Source: Lachnospiraceae bacterium (GTDB lineage: Bacteria > Bacillota > Clostridia > Lachnospirales > Lachnospiraceae). Taken from it: a DNA stretch of 33,714 nucleotides. Every line of letters starts with the position of its first letter. Position 1 is the stretch's first letter. Below are positions 9,371 to 19,500 of the stretch, one piece after another. Made by a program: the position numbers and the translations under genes. The notes beneath the pieces were generated by a model. That model was not told the origin of the DNA and ran no database searches. It worked only from the letters and a program-made list of their open reading frames with translations. The stretch is taken from assembly GCA_016286115.1 (NCBI GenBank), contig JAEESA010000005.1:1-33714 (forward strand), in the 5' to 3' direction.

Positions 9371-10755
9371 CTGCAGATTGATTTCTGTTATAATCCTATT
9401 GAATCATTTTTTTATCAATGACGGCTTCAGTATCACTTCATCCGGTAGGATTTTGTGATAGCCTAGCATTTCCAGCAGCTTTTTATCAACAAGCATTTCT
9501 GCCAGGGCCAAAGGCGTGCAGTTGTTTAACGAAGCTCTGGGATAGTTGTTGATATGATTCATGACAAGCGTTATATCCGACTGGGACAGGCTCAAAAAGC
9601 TTGTCCCTTTGGGTATAACATACCTGATGAATTCATGGTTTTTCTCTATCATTCCCTTTTGCCAAGAGCAGTAGGAGTCGCAATAGAAAACTCTTGTTTT
9701 TATTTCTCCATATCGATCACATTCCAGTGCCAGCGGGTTAGAAAATTCCGTTCCTCGGTCAGTGATTATCACCCCGAAGATACGCCTGAAAGCCTCGACG
9801 CCTATCATATCGCTCAGATTATTCAACGTATCGATAACGCAGCTCTGTGTCTTATTTGGGAGCAGAAAAGCAATCATGAGATGGCAGTTTCGTAACATTA
9901 GTGTAAGCAGGACAGGCGCTTCATCAACCTTGCCAATAACCGTATCCATTTCACAGATAGAAATATCAGGGTTTTCTATCAGGAAGTTTTTAAAATCAGC
10001 GTATGTCCTGTCAAAGGTAAACACATCGTGGTTTCTTCCGGTGCCATGTTTGTAACGTGTCTTAAACTTGACCTTTCTGGGCATATCGATGTTTCTGGCT
10101 GTCAGATAACAGCCATCTACAAGATTATAGAGCGTTCTTTCGCAGCAGGGCAGTTCCTTTTGATGATTATAATAAACAGCGGAAATAGACTGGCCATTAA
10201 GCAGAAGAGGAGAGACAAGGTTATCTATCTCAGCAACCTCAGAAGGCGAAAAAGAAATCCCTGAACGGGATTCGGTAAGCTTTTCTTCATACAATAACTG
10301 GGCACGTTTTGCCTGATATCTGAATTTAAAATACCGGCATGCATTTTCCCCCATTGTGATGTCTATTCTTTCACAACCATTACAGACAAAAGGAGCATTC
10401 TCAATAAACCTGCATTGTTTTGGAACATAGTCCTTGCACTTACTGGTATTACAGACTTCAAAACAGGAATTGCAATGCTTTCTGCAGGATTCATCCCCAC
10501 ATAAATGCATCCTTTCGCAACTCTTTTTATAGATACATGGATGAAGCCGATAACTTGGTTCGGAAACTTTATAACGGTTTCTCTGAATTTCCCTTGCAAT
10601 AGTGGATCTGGATTTCTTTAAGTCTTTAGCAATCATATTGATAGAGACTTTTTTCTCAAGAAGTTCTTCAATACGAATTCGTTCCTGGAACGTTAAATGT
10701 TTATATTGTGGCATTTTTGATTACCTCCCATATTTTAGAAGTAATCAATCTGCAG
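9371..10755 (-). mobile_element. IS30-family insertion sequence
   Basis: Perfect 13-bp inverted repeat ctgcagattgatt (9371-9383) / aatcaatctgcag (10743-10755) flanks the transposase ORF; exact outer ends and target duplication not resolved. Confidence 0.8.
9404..10714 (-). CDS. IS30 family transposase
   Basis: 436 aa; 'KHLTFQERIRIEELLEKKVSINMIAKDLKKSRSTIAREIQRNRY' HTH, 'CEMDTVIGKVDEAPVLLTLMLRN', 'IITDRGTEFSNPLALE', 'YCDSYCSWQKGMIEKNHEFIRYVIPKG'. Confidence 0.96.
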   Translation of the reverse strand: MPQYKHLTFQERIRIEELLEKKVSINMIAKDLKKSRSTIAREIQRNRYKVSEPSYRLHPCIYKKSCERMHLCGDESCRKHCNSCFEVCNTSKCKDYVPKQCRFIENAPFVCNGCERIDITMGENACRYFKFRYQAKRAQLLYEEKLTESRSGISFSPSEVAEIDNLVSPLLLNGQSISAVYYNHQKELPCCERTLYNLVDGCYLTARNIDMPRKVKFKTRYKHGTGRNHDVFTFDRTYADFKNFLIENPDISICEMDTVIGKVDEAPVLLTLMLRNCHLMIAFLLPNKTQSCVIDTLNNLSDMIGVEAFRRIFGVIITDRGTEFSNPLALECDRYGEIKTRVFYCDSYCSWQKGMIEKNHEFIRYVIPKGTSFLSLSQSDITLVMNHINNYPRASLNNCTPLALAEMLVDKKLLEMLGYHKILPDEVILKPSLIKK

Positions 10756-10924
10756 AACACCAACAATTATCGCCTAATGATCCTCATATTGCAACGGTAA
10801 CTGCATGAACATGCACTAAGTCCTACAATAGTGCACTAAAGAATTCAAATAACACACTCCACAACATAACCCGTCTATTTTTTCGTTAAAGTATTCTTTT
10901 GCGAATAACAAATTAAATCGTGAT

Positions 10925-11809
10925 TTAACTATGTGCTTTAATTGAAGAAGTTAAGTTGTCCTGCATGAATTCCTGTCTTTTCCCCTTTAATACGATCTCT
11001 CCCTTCGCACTCGAAAAGAGCTTATCCGTCAGCTTTTTTACTCCATCGTTATGACGGCGGATAATGATCCCGGTATCCTCCGGGCAATGTTTAACGACCA
11101 TTCGTGCGGAATGCATCATCATCAACGCCAGATTCTTCCGGAAATCCGCTCCGATCGCCGTATAGAGCATAACCTGAAGCAGCCCGGACGGATTCCTTCT
11201 GATCAGCAAGGCGCCCTTTAATTCTTCATCATCCATCATGCAGGAGGACAGCTCCTGGTCAAACCAGCTTTGCGGAAGATGGGCCAGATCCTCTGCAAGT
11301 CCTCTGTTGTCCCGGAACAGGCACTCCTTTACAAAGGTTCTGTACTGAAATACGGATACTTCGGAAAGCGGCATGATGTAGGAAGGTATCACGTCAGTCT
11401 TAATGATATTGCATAGCTTTCTGACATCCCGTAAGGACAGGACAATATCCGGCGACTCCGCTTTTTCCAGTGAAAAGCCGCACTCGGAAAGCCCGCGGGC
11501 AAAACGCTCATCCGGCGATTCATAGAAGCTGTATGCCACCTCATTCTCCGCCACTGCCTCTTCGTATTCGGACATCAGTTCGTCGCTGATATCACCGCTT
11601 TTTGCATCAAAGGACAGGATGCGGCTTAAGGTATCTTTCTCGCTCTCGCTGTTTTGCAGCTCATAGACCAGGACGCCCGCAGGGGTCTCGCCCTCATCCA
11701 TGGCACCGATCGCATTGTAAAAAACCCGATCCAGATTTTCCCGCATATCCTCATCTATGTACTCGGAAAAAAGCGGGGCATCTTCCTTATATATCTCTAA
11801 TATCTTCAT
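10925..11809 (-). CDS. Tandem GNAT-like (double acetyltransferase fold) protein of unknown function; paralog of 29054..29908
   Basis: 294 aa; 'LPQSWFDQELSSCMMDDEELKGALLIRRNPSGLLQVMLYTAIGADFRKNLALMMMHSARMVVKHCPEDTGIIIRRHNDGVKKLTDKLF' aligns to the 29054 protein. GNAT fold assignment is by pattern only. Overlaps upstream gene by 4 nt. Confidence 0.7.
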   Translation of the reverse strand: MKILEIYKEDAPLFSEYIDEDMRENLDRVFYNAIGAMDEGETPAGVLVYELQNSESEKDTLSRILSFDAKSGDISDELMSEYEEAVAENEVAYSFYESPDERFARGLSECGFSLEKAESPDIVLSLRDVRKLCNIIKTDVIPSYIMPLSEVSVFQYRTFVKECLFRDNRGLAEDLAHLPQSWFDQELSSCMMDDEELKGALLIRRNPSGLLQVMLYTAIGADFRKNLALMMMHSARMVVKHCPEDTGIIIRRHNDGVKKLTDKLFSSAKGEIVLKGKRQEFMQDNLTSSIKAHS

Positions 11810-12852
11810 TTTTCCGTTCCCCGTTTGTCAGCTTCCAGAAACCGGTTTAAGAATTCCGCTCCGCTTTCCTTTTTCTTTCTCAGCTCGTATTTGACTGCGA
11901 CCTTGATATCCTGCTGTGCCAGCGCCATCTCCACATCCTCTGCCGCCAGATGAAGGCCTCCTTTGTTCTTAATATGGGCAAGGGTCACTACCGTATCCTT
12001 CCCTGTTCGAATCGGGTCACAGGCCTTTGGCAGCTGCCTTGTCATAACGGAAGCATTCCGTTCAAGCTCCCCTTCCGGGAGCTTAAAGCTTATGATGCCG
12101 TTCAACTCGTAATCTCCCTTTTGGATAAGCTCCCGCAGATAATCAAGATAAAGTCTGTTGTAAAACCCCGTACCGGCATCCTGAAAAGTCAGCTCGTTGA
12201 TCAGCTGCGCATACATGAGCATCATTCCGATGGCAAATCCCAGAGCAGGCGTCGGATAAGGCGTGAAATAGTAAAACAGGCTATAGATCAGTATCGGGAT
12301 CAGCATGGGAAGTACGGAAAAAAAACGCGTTTTTTCATCCTTTTTCTTTTGAAAGGCAAGCCATATAAAGGATATCAGGAAAACGCTGTACCGGCACGCG
12401 TCAAGGATCGTATAGAGCACGTTCTCATGAAAAACGAGATTTTCATCATAGTAGGAAAGGATGCCGGTAAAAATGTCGATTACGAAAAAGCCGGATACCA
12501 CGAAAAACGGGATTAAAAACAGAAGTCGGTTTCTCCTTAAATGAAGCCGGCTGTGAAACACCCTGTAATCCACATAGATCATCCAGATAAGCGCAAACAG
12601 ATTGAGGATGATCTCCAGGATCGTCTCCACAACCTTGGCACCGGTCGCGCTGACTCCATATTCGTCAACCTCGACAAACTCACAAAGCATATAGAATACG
12701 GCCATCAGCGCGGTAACAGCCATAAGAGACAAAAAGATCCTCTTTTCCATCGCATCATGCATTTTAAGCCGAAGCGCCAGCGCAGAGACACCGATGCATA
12801 TGATGATCGCCACCAGATTGGCGTATATGGAGAAATGTGTGATCTCAGTCAT
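11806..12852 (-). CDS. Multi-TM (7TM-like) sensor protein with vestigial/truncated GGDEF-like tail; paralog of 29987..30994
   Basis: 348 aa; multiple hydrophobic segments then 'LTFQDAGTGFYNRLYLDYL', resembling the start of a GGDEF domain (DxLTGLxNRxxLxxxL), but no GG[DE]EF motif follows. Confidence 0.72.
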   Translation of the reverse strand: MTEITHFSIYANLVAIIICIGVSALALRLKMHDAMEKRIFLSLMAVTALMAVFYMLCEFVEVDEYGVSATGAKVVETILEIILNLFALIWMIYVDYRVFHSRLHLRRNRLLFLIPFFVVSGFFVIDIFTGILSYYDENLVFHENVLYTILDACRYSVFLISFIWLAFQKKKDEKTRFFSVLPMLIPILIYSLFYYFTPYPTPALGFAIGMMLMYAQLINELTFQDAGTGFYNRLYLDYLRELIQKGDYELNGIISFKLPEGELERNASVMTRQLPKACDPIRTGKDTVVTLAHIKNKGGLHLAAEDVEMALAQQDIKVAVKYELRKKKESGAEFLNRFLEADKRGTEK

Positions 12853-13559
12853 AATTCTTCACCGTATTCCCTGTTATCATTCACAGCCTCCGCGGCACTT
12901 CCGAGATGCGTAAAGGCGATGGCTACCACGATACAGATGCTTGTAATGGATATCCCTCCAAAGACAAAGGGAACCCACACACCCGCCAGAATCGGGAGCA
13001 TATAGATCCAGACCGGGATCAGCGACTTCCCCGTTTCTCCATGCCGGTATCTCGCCATATGGGCAAATGCGGCTGCCAGATACACCCCCATTACCACAAA
13101 CAGCATAATGAACAGCCTGCCGTAATGATACGCATTCTTTTCATCCACATAATAAAAGATTCCGGTAAACAGATTCACAAGAAGCAGAGCCTCTGTAATA
13201 AGTCCGGGGATAAAAAACACCTTATGACTGTGTCCGCTCTCTCCCGGCTTCTTAAATCGTGCAAGGGAGTACCGATAAAAGATCATGGTCAGAAGCACAA
13301 GGGCGATGTAGAAAACAGTCGTACCGCCCAGATTAAAATACCGGGCGCCCCAGAAGTCCTTTCCGTCGGCAATGTAGGTCACTATGTCGGCAACGGCAGC
13401 GATCACGTCAAAGAACAGCATCAGGAAGAAAAGCCTGTCATCCTTCCGGCCTCTCCTTCTCATAATATTTGTCTGTGTAAACAAGCCGCATGCAAGGATG
13501 ATCGTTGACCCGTCCATGATCAGAGTGGCAATATTTTCACCTGTAAGCTTTAATCCCAA
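12849..13559 (-). CDS. Multi-TM sensor-like membrane protein without output domain
   Basis: 236 aa, mostly hydrophobic; 'NLFTGIFYYVDEKNAYHYG' parallels 'DIFTGILSYYDENLVFHEN' in the downstream 348-aa protein. TTG start behind a strong SD (AAGGAGGTGTAAATTG). Confidence 0.75.
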   Translation of the reverse strand: MGLKLTGENIATLIMDGSTIILACGLFTQTNIMRRRGRKDDRLFFLMLFFDVIAAVADIVTYIADGKDFWGARYFNLGGTTVFYIALVLLTMIFYRYSLARFKKPGESGHSHKVFFIPGLITEALLLVNLFTGIFYYVDEKNAYHYGRLFIMLFVVMGVYLAAAFAHMARYRHGETGKSLIPVWIYMLPILAGVWVPFVFGGISITSICIVVAIAFTHLGSAAEAVNDNREYGEEL

Positions 13560-13592
13560 TTTACACCTCCTTCAGGAAAATAAGCCGTAATA

Positions 13593-16500
13593 TCACGCGG
13601 CCTTCATTGCGTCGAAGATGCCTTTGATCGTTTGAGCATCGGTCTTTCCGATCTGATCCTTCATTCCGAGCACCGCCATGGCTGTCGTCGCCTGAATCCT
13701 GGTTTCCAGAACCGGATTGTATTTGCTGGCGCAGAAGGCGATGGACGTCGCCATACGCATACCGGTATCGGTCACCAGCTCTTCCACCTTATCATAGCCT
13801 TCTCCCTTGCAGATGATCTGCAGGAAGTCCTCCTTTGCCAATGCGCTGTTCTTTTCGCCAAGCTCCCTGCCAAATGCCTCATCAACGCCGTTTACTATGT
13901 TGAACAGGTGCCGTTGTCCCTGCTGCGTGGTCGTATAGTAATCCTTCAGCATCGCCCTGTCCTTCACGACACGGATACAATACAGTATCATATCCACCCC
14001 CGCCTTGACAGCAGCAGCGACTGCCTTGACAGCAGGACCTGCCGCCCCAAGGGAAGTGGCGACTATGATACCTGTCTCCATCACCATATCCATTACATCC
14101 TTGCCGATGTAAAGATTCTGTATGTTATTCGAAATGTCATTCGCCATCTTCTGCATATCCAGATGATGCTTTACTGTTTCAGCTGTAAGCTCCTCCTGTT
14201 CTTCGGTCTGGAACTCACTTCCCTTTTTCAGTGTTTCCTCATCCTTCTTTTTCACATCCTCTTCCTGTGAACGCTGTTTTGCACCCTTCAGTTCATTCTT
14301 ATTCTGACTGCGCTTCACAATATCGGTAATGCTCTCAGCGTAAAGCCTGACGGCACCGGTGATTTCAGACACCCAGGTCATGGCTTTTTGAATCTTTGTG
14401 GTGAATTCCTGGATCGTCTGAGCCACCTCCAGGATCCCGTCGGCGGCTCCCTTTCCGAAGATGCCGTCCAGTATCCCTGAAATGAAATCCTTTCCCGACT
14501 TTTCGACAACCGTCCTCTTTTCCGCGTTTGTCAGTTCTTCCTCCTCTGCCTTCCAGAATTTATGCGACTTTATATCCTTGTCCGAGAACTGGTAATTCTC
14601 CGGCACCTTCTTATTCGCGATCAGTTCCTTCAGCCTGCTTTCCTTCAAAGCATCAAGCTTTGCCTTTTTGGCTTTTTCCAGACTCACCTTTAAGGTGTCG
14701 GCAATGGGTCCCTTCTCCTCTCCCGCGAATGCTTTGGTGAAACGGTCTACCACGGTTTTTGTGACTGCATCCAGCAATACTCTCGTTGTCCCGTCGTCCA
14801 TCTCAATCCGAAACCCCGGAATGGATTCTTTCGCTTTATCATAGATGCCCTTTGCTTTCTTGCCGAGATGAACGACCTTCATAATCCCGTCCCGGATATC
14901 GCCGTAACGCTTCTGAACCTTAAACTTACCGACCTGCTTCTCCAGGATATCTTCTTTTTCTTTCTTTTTACCGTTCTCCTTCTTCCGGACTTTGGAAACT
15001 CCCACCGCATCTCCGATCAGGGCGCCGACACTTTCAATCCCCTTTTCGAACACCGCCTCATCGGCTATAATATTATCGATGGTGTTCTTAATATACTGGA
15101 ACTGGCCGGTGGCTTCCTTCTCCTTGCTTTTCCTCTTGTTTTCAGTCTTTTTAATCGTTTTCGCGGGGTTAAAATAGCGGGTTTTCGTCTTAATGCCGCC
15201 TAAGGTATCCTTACCGCCCCGCATCACCTCTTCATTGAATTCCGTGATCACAGCCTTTAACTTACCCTCCGGCATAAGCTTGCCGGCAAGTTCAAACATC
15301 TTGGAAAGCGATTCAAGATTCATCGTGACAGATCCGATCTGAAACTCCAGAACGGCATCCATGATCTCGAAGCCCGCCTTCTTTGCGCGCTGCACTCCGA
15401 AACGAAAAAACTGATTTCCGGTGTTGTGAATGTTCTTCCTTAAGATGCTGTAGTCCATGGAAAGCCTGCCGTATTTCGACAGCTCTCCCGAGGAACGATA
15501 GAGCTCGGCATTGCCCTCACGGATCTTCCTTTCATATCTCGCACGGTTTACAAACTGAAGCGCCCGGTTAAAAAGCTTCCAGTCAACAGCCGTTTTCCGC
15601 TGCATGAAAAGATTACGTTCCGTGGCAAGCAAGTCCCTTACATGCTCCGCGGACTTGAAATCCGCAGTGTCATCCACCTGAGTGGACAGAAGAGACCTGA
15701 GCGCTTCGTAATGCGCCGTCTTATCCAGCGGTATGCCCGTATTGCCGGATCTGGTCTTTTCTATATATTCATCGATCAGCCGGAATCGTCCCGTTTCATT
15801 TGCGAAGCTCCTTTCGGCCCCGGCATTATAGATGTTGCGGTAAAGATTCTTCTTGGACATGTCCAGAAGATCGCGGCTGCCTAAAACTTTGAAAAACAGC
15901 CGCTTTTCGGCTTCGTCCAGCTTCATGAAGCCGCCGACGGCGAGGATCGCATCCTCGTTGTCACCGCTTTCGGCATCCATTTTTGCCTGTTTTTTCAGGA
16001 ACTCGATGGTATCCTTCTCATTGATCGTCGTCTTGCTCTTTATGGATCTGTATTCCCTGATCGCTTTGGTATTGCCGCTGGATTCAATGAAATCCTTGGA
16101 ATTTCGCATGGCATAACGTGCAAGTCTTGCATGCTTTTGTTCATCAAGGAACTGAAATGCGCGCTCCACAAGCTCCCAGTCCACATTGGCAGTACGATGA
16201 AAGGATACATTGTCAAAATGCTCCTGCCTCAGCGTGTCATCTCCGATTTTTTTGTCATCCCTCAGCTTAAAGCCGAGTATGCTGGACAATGCGTTGAAGC
16301 ACATGCTGTTGGTGGTAAACTGTCTGAGGGCGGCAGCTTCGTTTTCTTCCGAGAACATAAGCGCAAGCTCCTCGCGTTTGTCCGCATCCATCACATTGCT
16401 CTTGTCAACCAAACTTTGATCAAGCACCGTGCGGTTCTGGAGCACTGCGATCAGACGTCTGATCTCCAGTTCATCCATTCCCGCGATCCGCTTAAGAACC

Positions 16501-19500
16501 CTTTCTATGTGTGCCTTCTCTTTCTTCATGCTGTTCCTTGCGAGAGGAACGATTGACGCATTGCCGATACTCTTGTTCAGTTTACCGGCGTCCTCTTCGG
16601 CGTATGAAAGGAGCTGTGTTTTGAACATTTCCGTATCAAAGACATGACGCTTCAGCTTTTCCAACTCCTTTGCCTGCTGTGTTTTGCCAAGGAGGGCTGC
16701 CTCGCCGATCACGGATTCCGCATCCGAGGCGCGTTCAATATCCTCCTTAGTGGCGGAATTCATCTTGAGCCAGATGCCCTCCGCAAAAGCAAATGCCTTG
16801 TCAAATGCCGTATCGGAAAGCGCGGTTGTCCCGCTACTGAATATGGTTGCTCCGAAATTCGTAAGCTTTGCCGCAGCCTGCACATAGTCAATCCGAAAAT
16901 CATAGGAGGCGCCCTGCATACATTTTGACAGCTCTATCAGTCTGACGGAAGTCTCCTTCTTGCGCAGTTCGGGATTACTTAAAACCTCGTTGGAGCCGCC
17001 GCCCGCGCCCAGTGCTCCCTTGTCCAGAAGCATAAGGCCCAGCGCAAAAAGCTCCTTTTGCTGAGGTGTAAGCGATTCGTATTTTTTTCTCTGGGAATGC
17101 CACCCATATTTGCTGATCGTCTCATCGATGGCCTCCATTCCCACTGTTTCGGCGAAATTCGTGTTTCGCTTATGATAGGACTCCGAACCCACGGACAATT
17201 TCGCTCCGGTGATATAATGCATCCTCGTGGCATCACCGATCACCTCGTCCAGCTTCCCTGCCCACTTCTCTTTATCAAAGGCGGCTTCTCTGTCCGCCTG
17301 CGCAGTGAGCTGTTCCATCAGTTCCCCGTGATAATAGGAGCGCAGACCCAGCACAAAAGAAGCCTGATCCGAAGGCGCCAGTCCCCTGTATTTTTCATTT
17401 GCTTCAAGACGTTCGGCGATCAGAGTGCACAACTTATTTGTCTGGTCTAAATAGGTAAACGCCCGCTTGCAGCGGGTCTCAAAGCTGCGATCCTCACCCG
17501 GGCTCTGTTCTTCTCCTGATTTCATGCCGGCCGTAACCAAAAGACCTCTCAGATCCCTGCTTATGTTGATACGTTCCTGTTCCAGAAGCGGGTCTGCGAT
17601 CTCCATCTTCTCCATCTTCTTCAGAGATTTATATTTCCTTCTGAAGTCCTTATACCACTGCCCCTTGATCACCCGGCGGTCATCCGTATGCTCTTTTGTT
17701 TCTGATGAGAAGAAGGATTCTTCGTTTCTGTAAATATGGACGATCATCAGATTCTTTTCATCCTCGCTTAAGGGATCCTCACCCTTGTCCGGCCTGGATA
17801 GGATATCATGAACCCTGGCGAGCCACTTCGCATGCTCATCAAATGTCTGAAATGCTAAATTCCGGGTCCATTTCTTTTTTACCTGCTCTCCGCCAAATAA
17901 GGCTTTATCGGCAGTGACATTGATACCGGCCCCGATCAGAATGTCAGACAATGTTATGGTATTCTTCTCGATCAGGCAGTTGACGATGAGGGGCGAAAGA
18001 TTATTTCCCAAATAGGGAGCAAGCAGCTCGCGTACACGCTCTCTTGCCATCTCCCAATTCCCATGGGAGAGCGCCGTGTTCTTCTCCGACCCAAAAGTGA
18101 CCAACGCCTTTTTCTCACGGATATCCTTAAGGATGGCCTTTGTCTCCTCATCCTCCATGAGCAGATATCCGGCCTTGGAAAGAGCTGCCTTTTCGGTGTT
18201 CAGGCGCTCTTCTGTCTCCTTACGGATCGTTTCATTTTCCGGGGGAGCCGCCTTTTTTAAGATTCTTTTCCCCTCTTCCATGGCTTTTTCTTCAAATACC
18301 TTAATACTGTCAGACAGCTTTTTCTTAAAAGCCTCAGTATCTGTTTCGTCGGCGGCGGCTTCACCGATATATACGGCAAATCTTCCGATCAGTTTCTTTT
18401 TCTTTTGATCCGTTTCATTGAAAAACGGAGAATTTTTATCCTTCAGTCTTTCCCCGAATGCCTGAAACGCTGCTCTTCGGTTCTCTTCCATGGCCTTATA
18501 GGCAAGATAAAGGTCTTCCTTCAATTCACTCTTTGACTGAAGCTTGTCAAAGCCATCCTTATCCTGATAAAGCTTACGGAGCCTGTACTGAATAAACCCG
18601 TCTATTGCCGACGCGCGATCTTTCTTTGAGAGGTCGGACTTTTCTTCTCTGAGGATCTCCTTTATGACCTCTTTTGTCGCATTCTTTACGTTTGAATTGA
18701 TCGTGGAACCATCCTGCTGCTTTTCTTCATGAATCAGCTTATCCTCAAGACGGATCTCTCTCTTCCAGAAGATGACCTCTCCCTTCAGAACGCCGGATTT
18801 GATATCGTCGAATTTTTTGTCCAGATACATCTGCTTTACGACAGGACTCACATCCGCTGTTCGTAACGCATCTGCCAGAGCGCCGTACTTCTCCTCTGTC
18901 TCCTTCAGGAAACTAACGGCTTCCTCATCCGTGCAGTTCATCATCTCACGATAGAATTCCGGGTCATTCATCAGATAATCTGAAAGTACGGCAAAACGAC
19001 CCTGCTCATAATCCGCGAGCAGCTTCCTGCGTTTTTTGTAGGTTTCGTATTTCCTCTCACAGTCAAAGCCGCCGCTGACATCGCCCTTTGCCACCGCCTT
19101 TACAGCCTTCATCTCCTGTGCCAGTGCTTCCCTGTCGGTAAAGGCCTTCTTTTCTTCTTCAAGGATCCGTTCGAAGTCGCCTTCTCCTATGTTTTCGGAA
19201 GCGATGCGCAAAAGAACCTGACGGCAGACCGACTTATCCAGCTTATCATCTGCATGCATGACGGCAATCCGATCCTTCAGCTCGCGAAACACCTTCCGCA
19301 TGGTGCCGGCAATCTTCATGATGTCGATCGTCTGTGCATGCTCGAGTGCGGCAAAAGTCTCCTCGTCCGGCGCCAGCGCGCGGATGAGATTCTCCCGAAA
19401 CCACTCAACCTCATCCTCCTTCAAAATACCCTGCATGTCCTTGTGCGAAAGGAACTGATCTCCCAAGATCCTCGCCGAGAAACCGATCCCCCTTCGTCCG

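Noticed and set aside
10913-10928. ttaaatc-gt-gatttaa palindrome at the end of the 294-aa gene as a terminator
   Set aside because: Only a 7-bp AT-rich stem with a 2-nt loop and no following T-run; too weak to call.
11806-12852. Active diguanylate cyclase
   Set aside because: Only the start of a GGDEF-like domain is present; no GG[DE]EF motif or remaining domain length.
11950-13508. Plus-strand ORFs of 154-200 aa opposite the sensor genes
   Set aside because: Antisense to overlapping membrane-protein genes with strong SDs; the plus-strand translations are charged and lack domain features.
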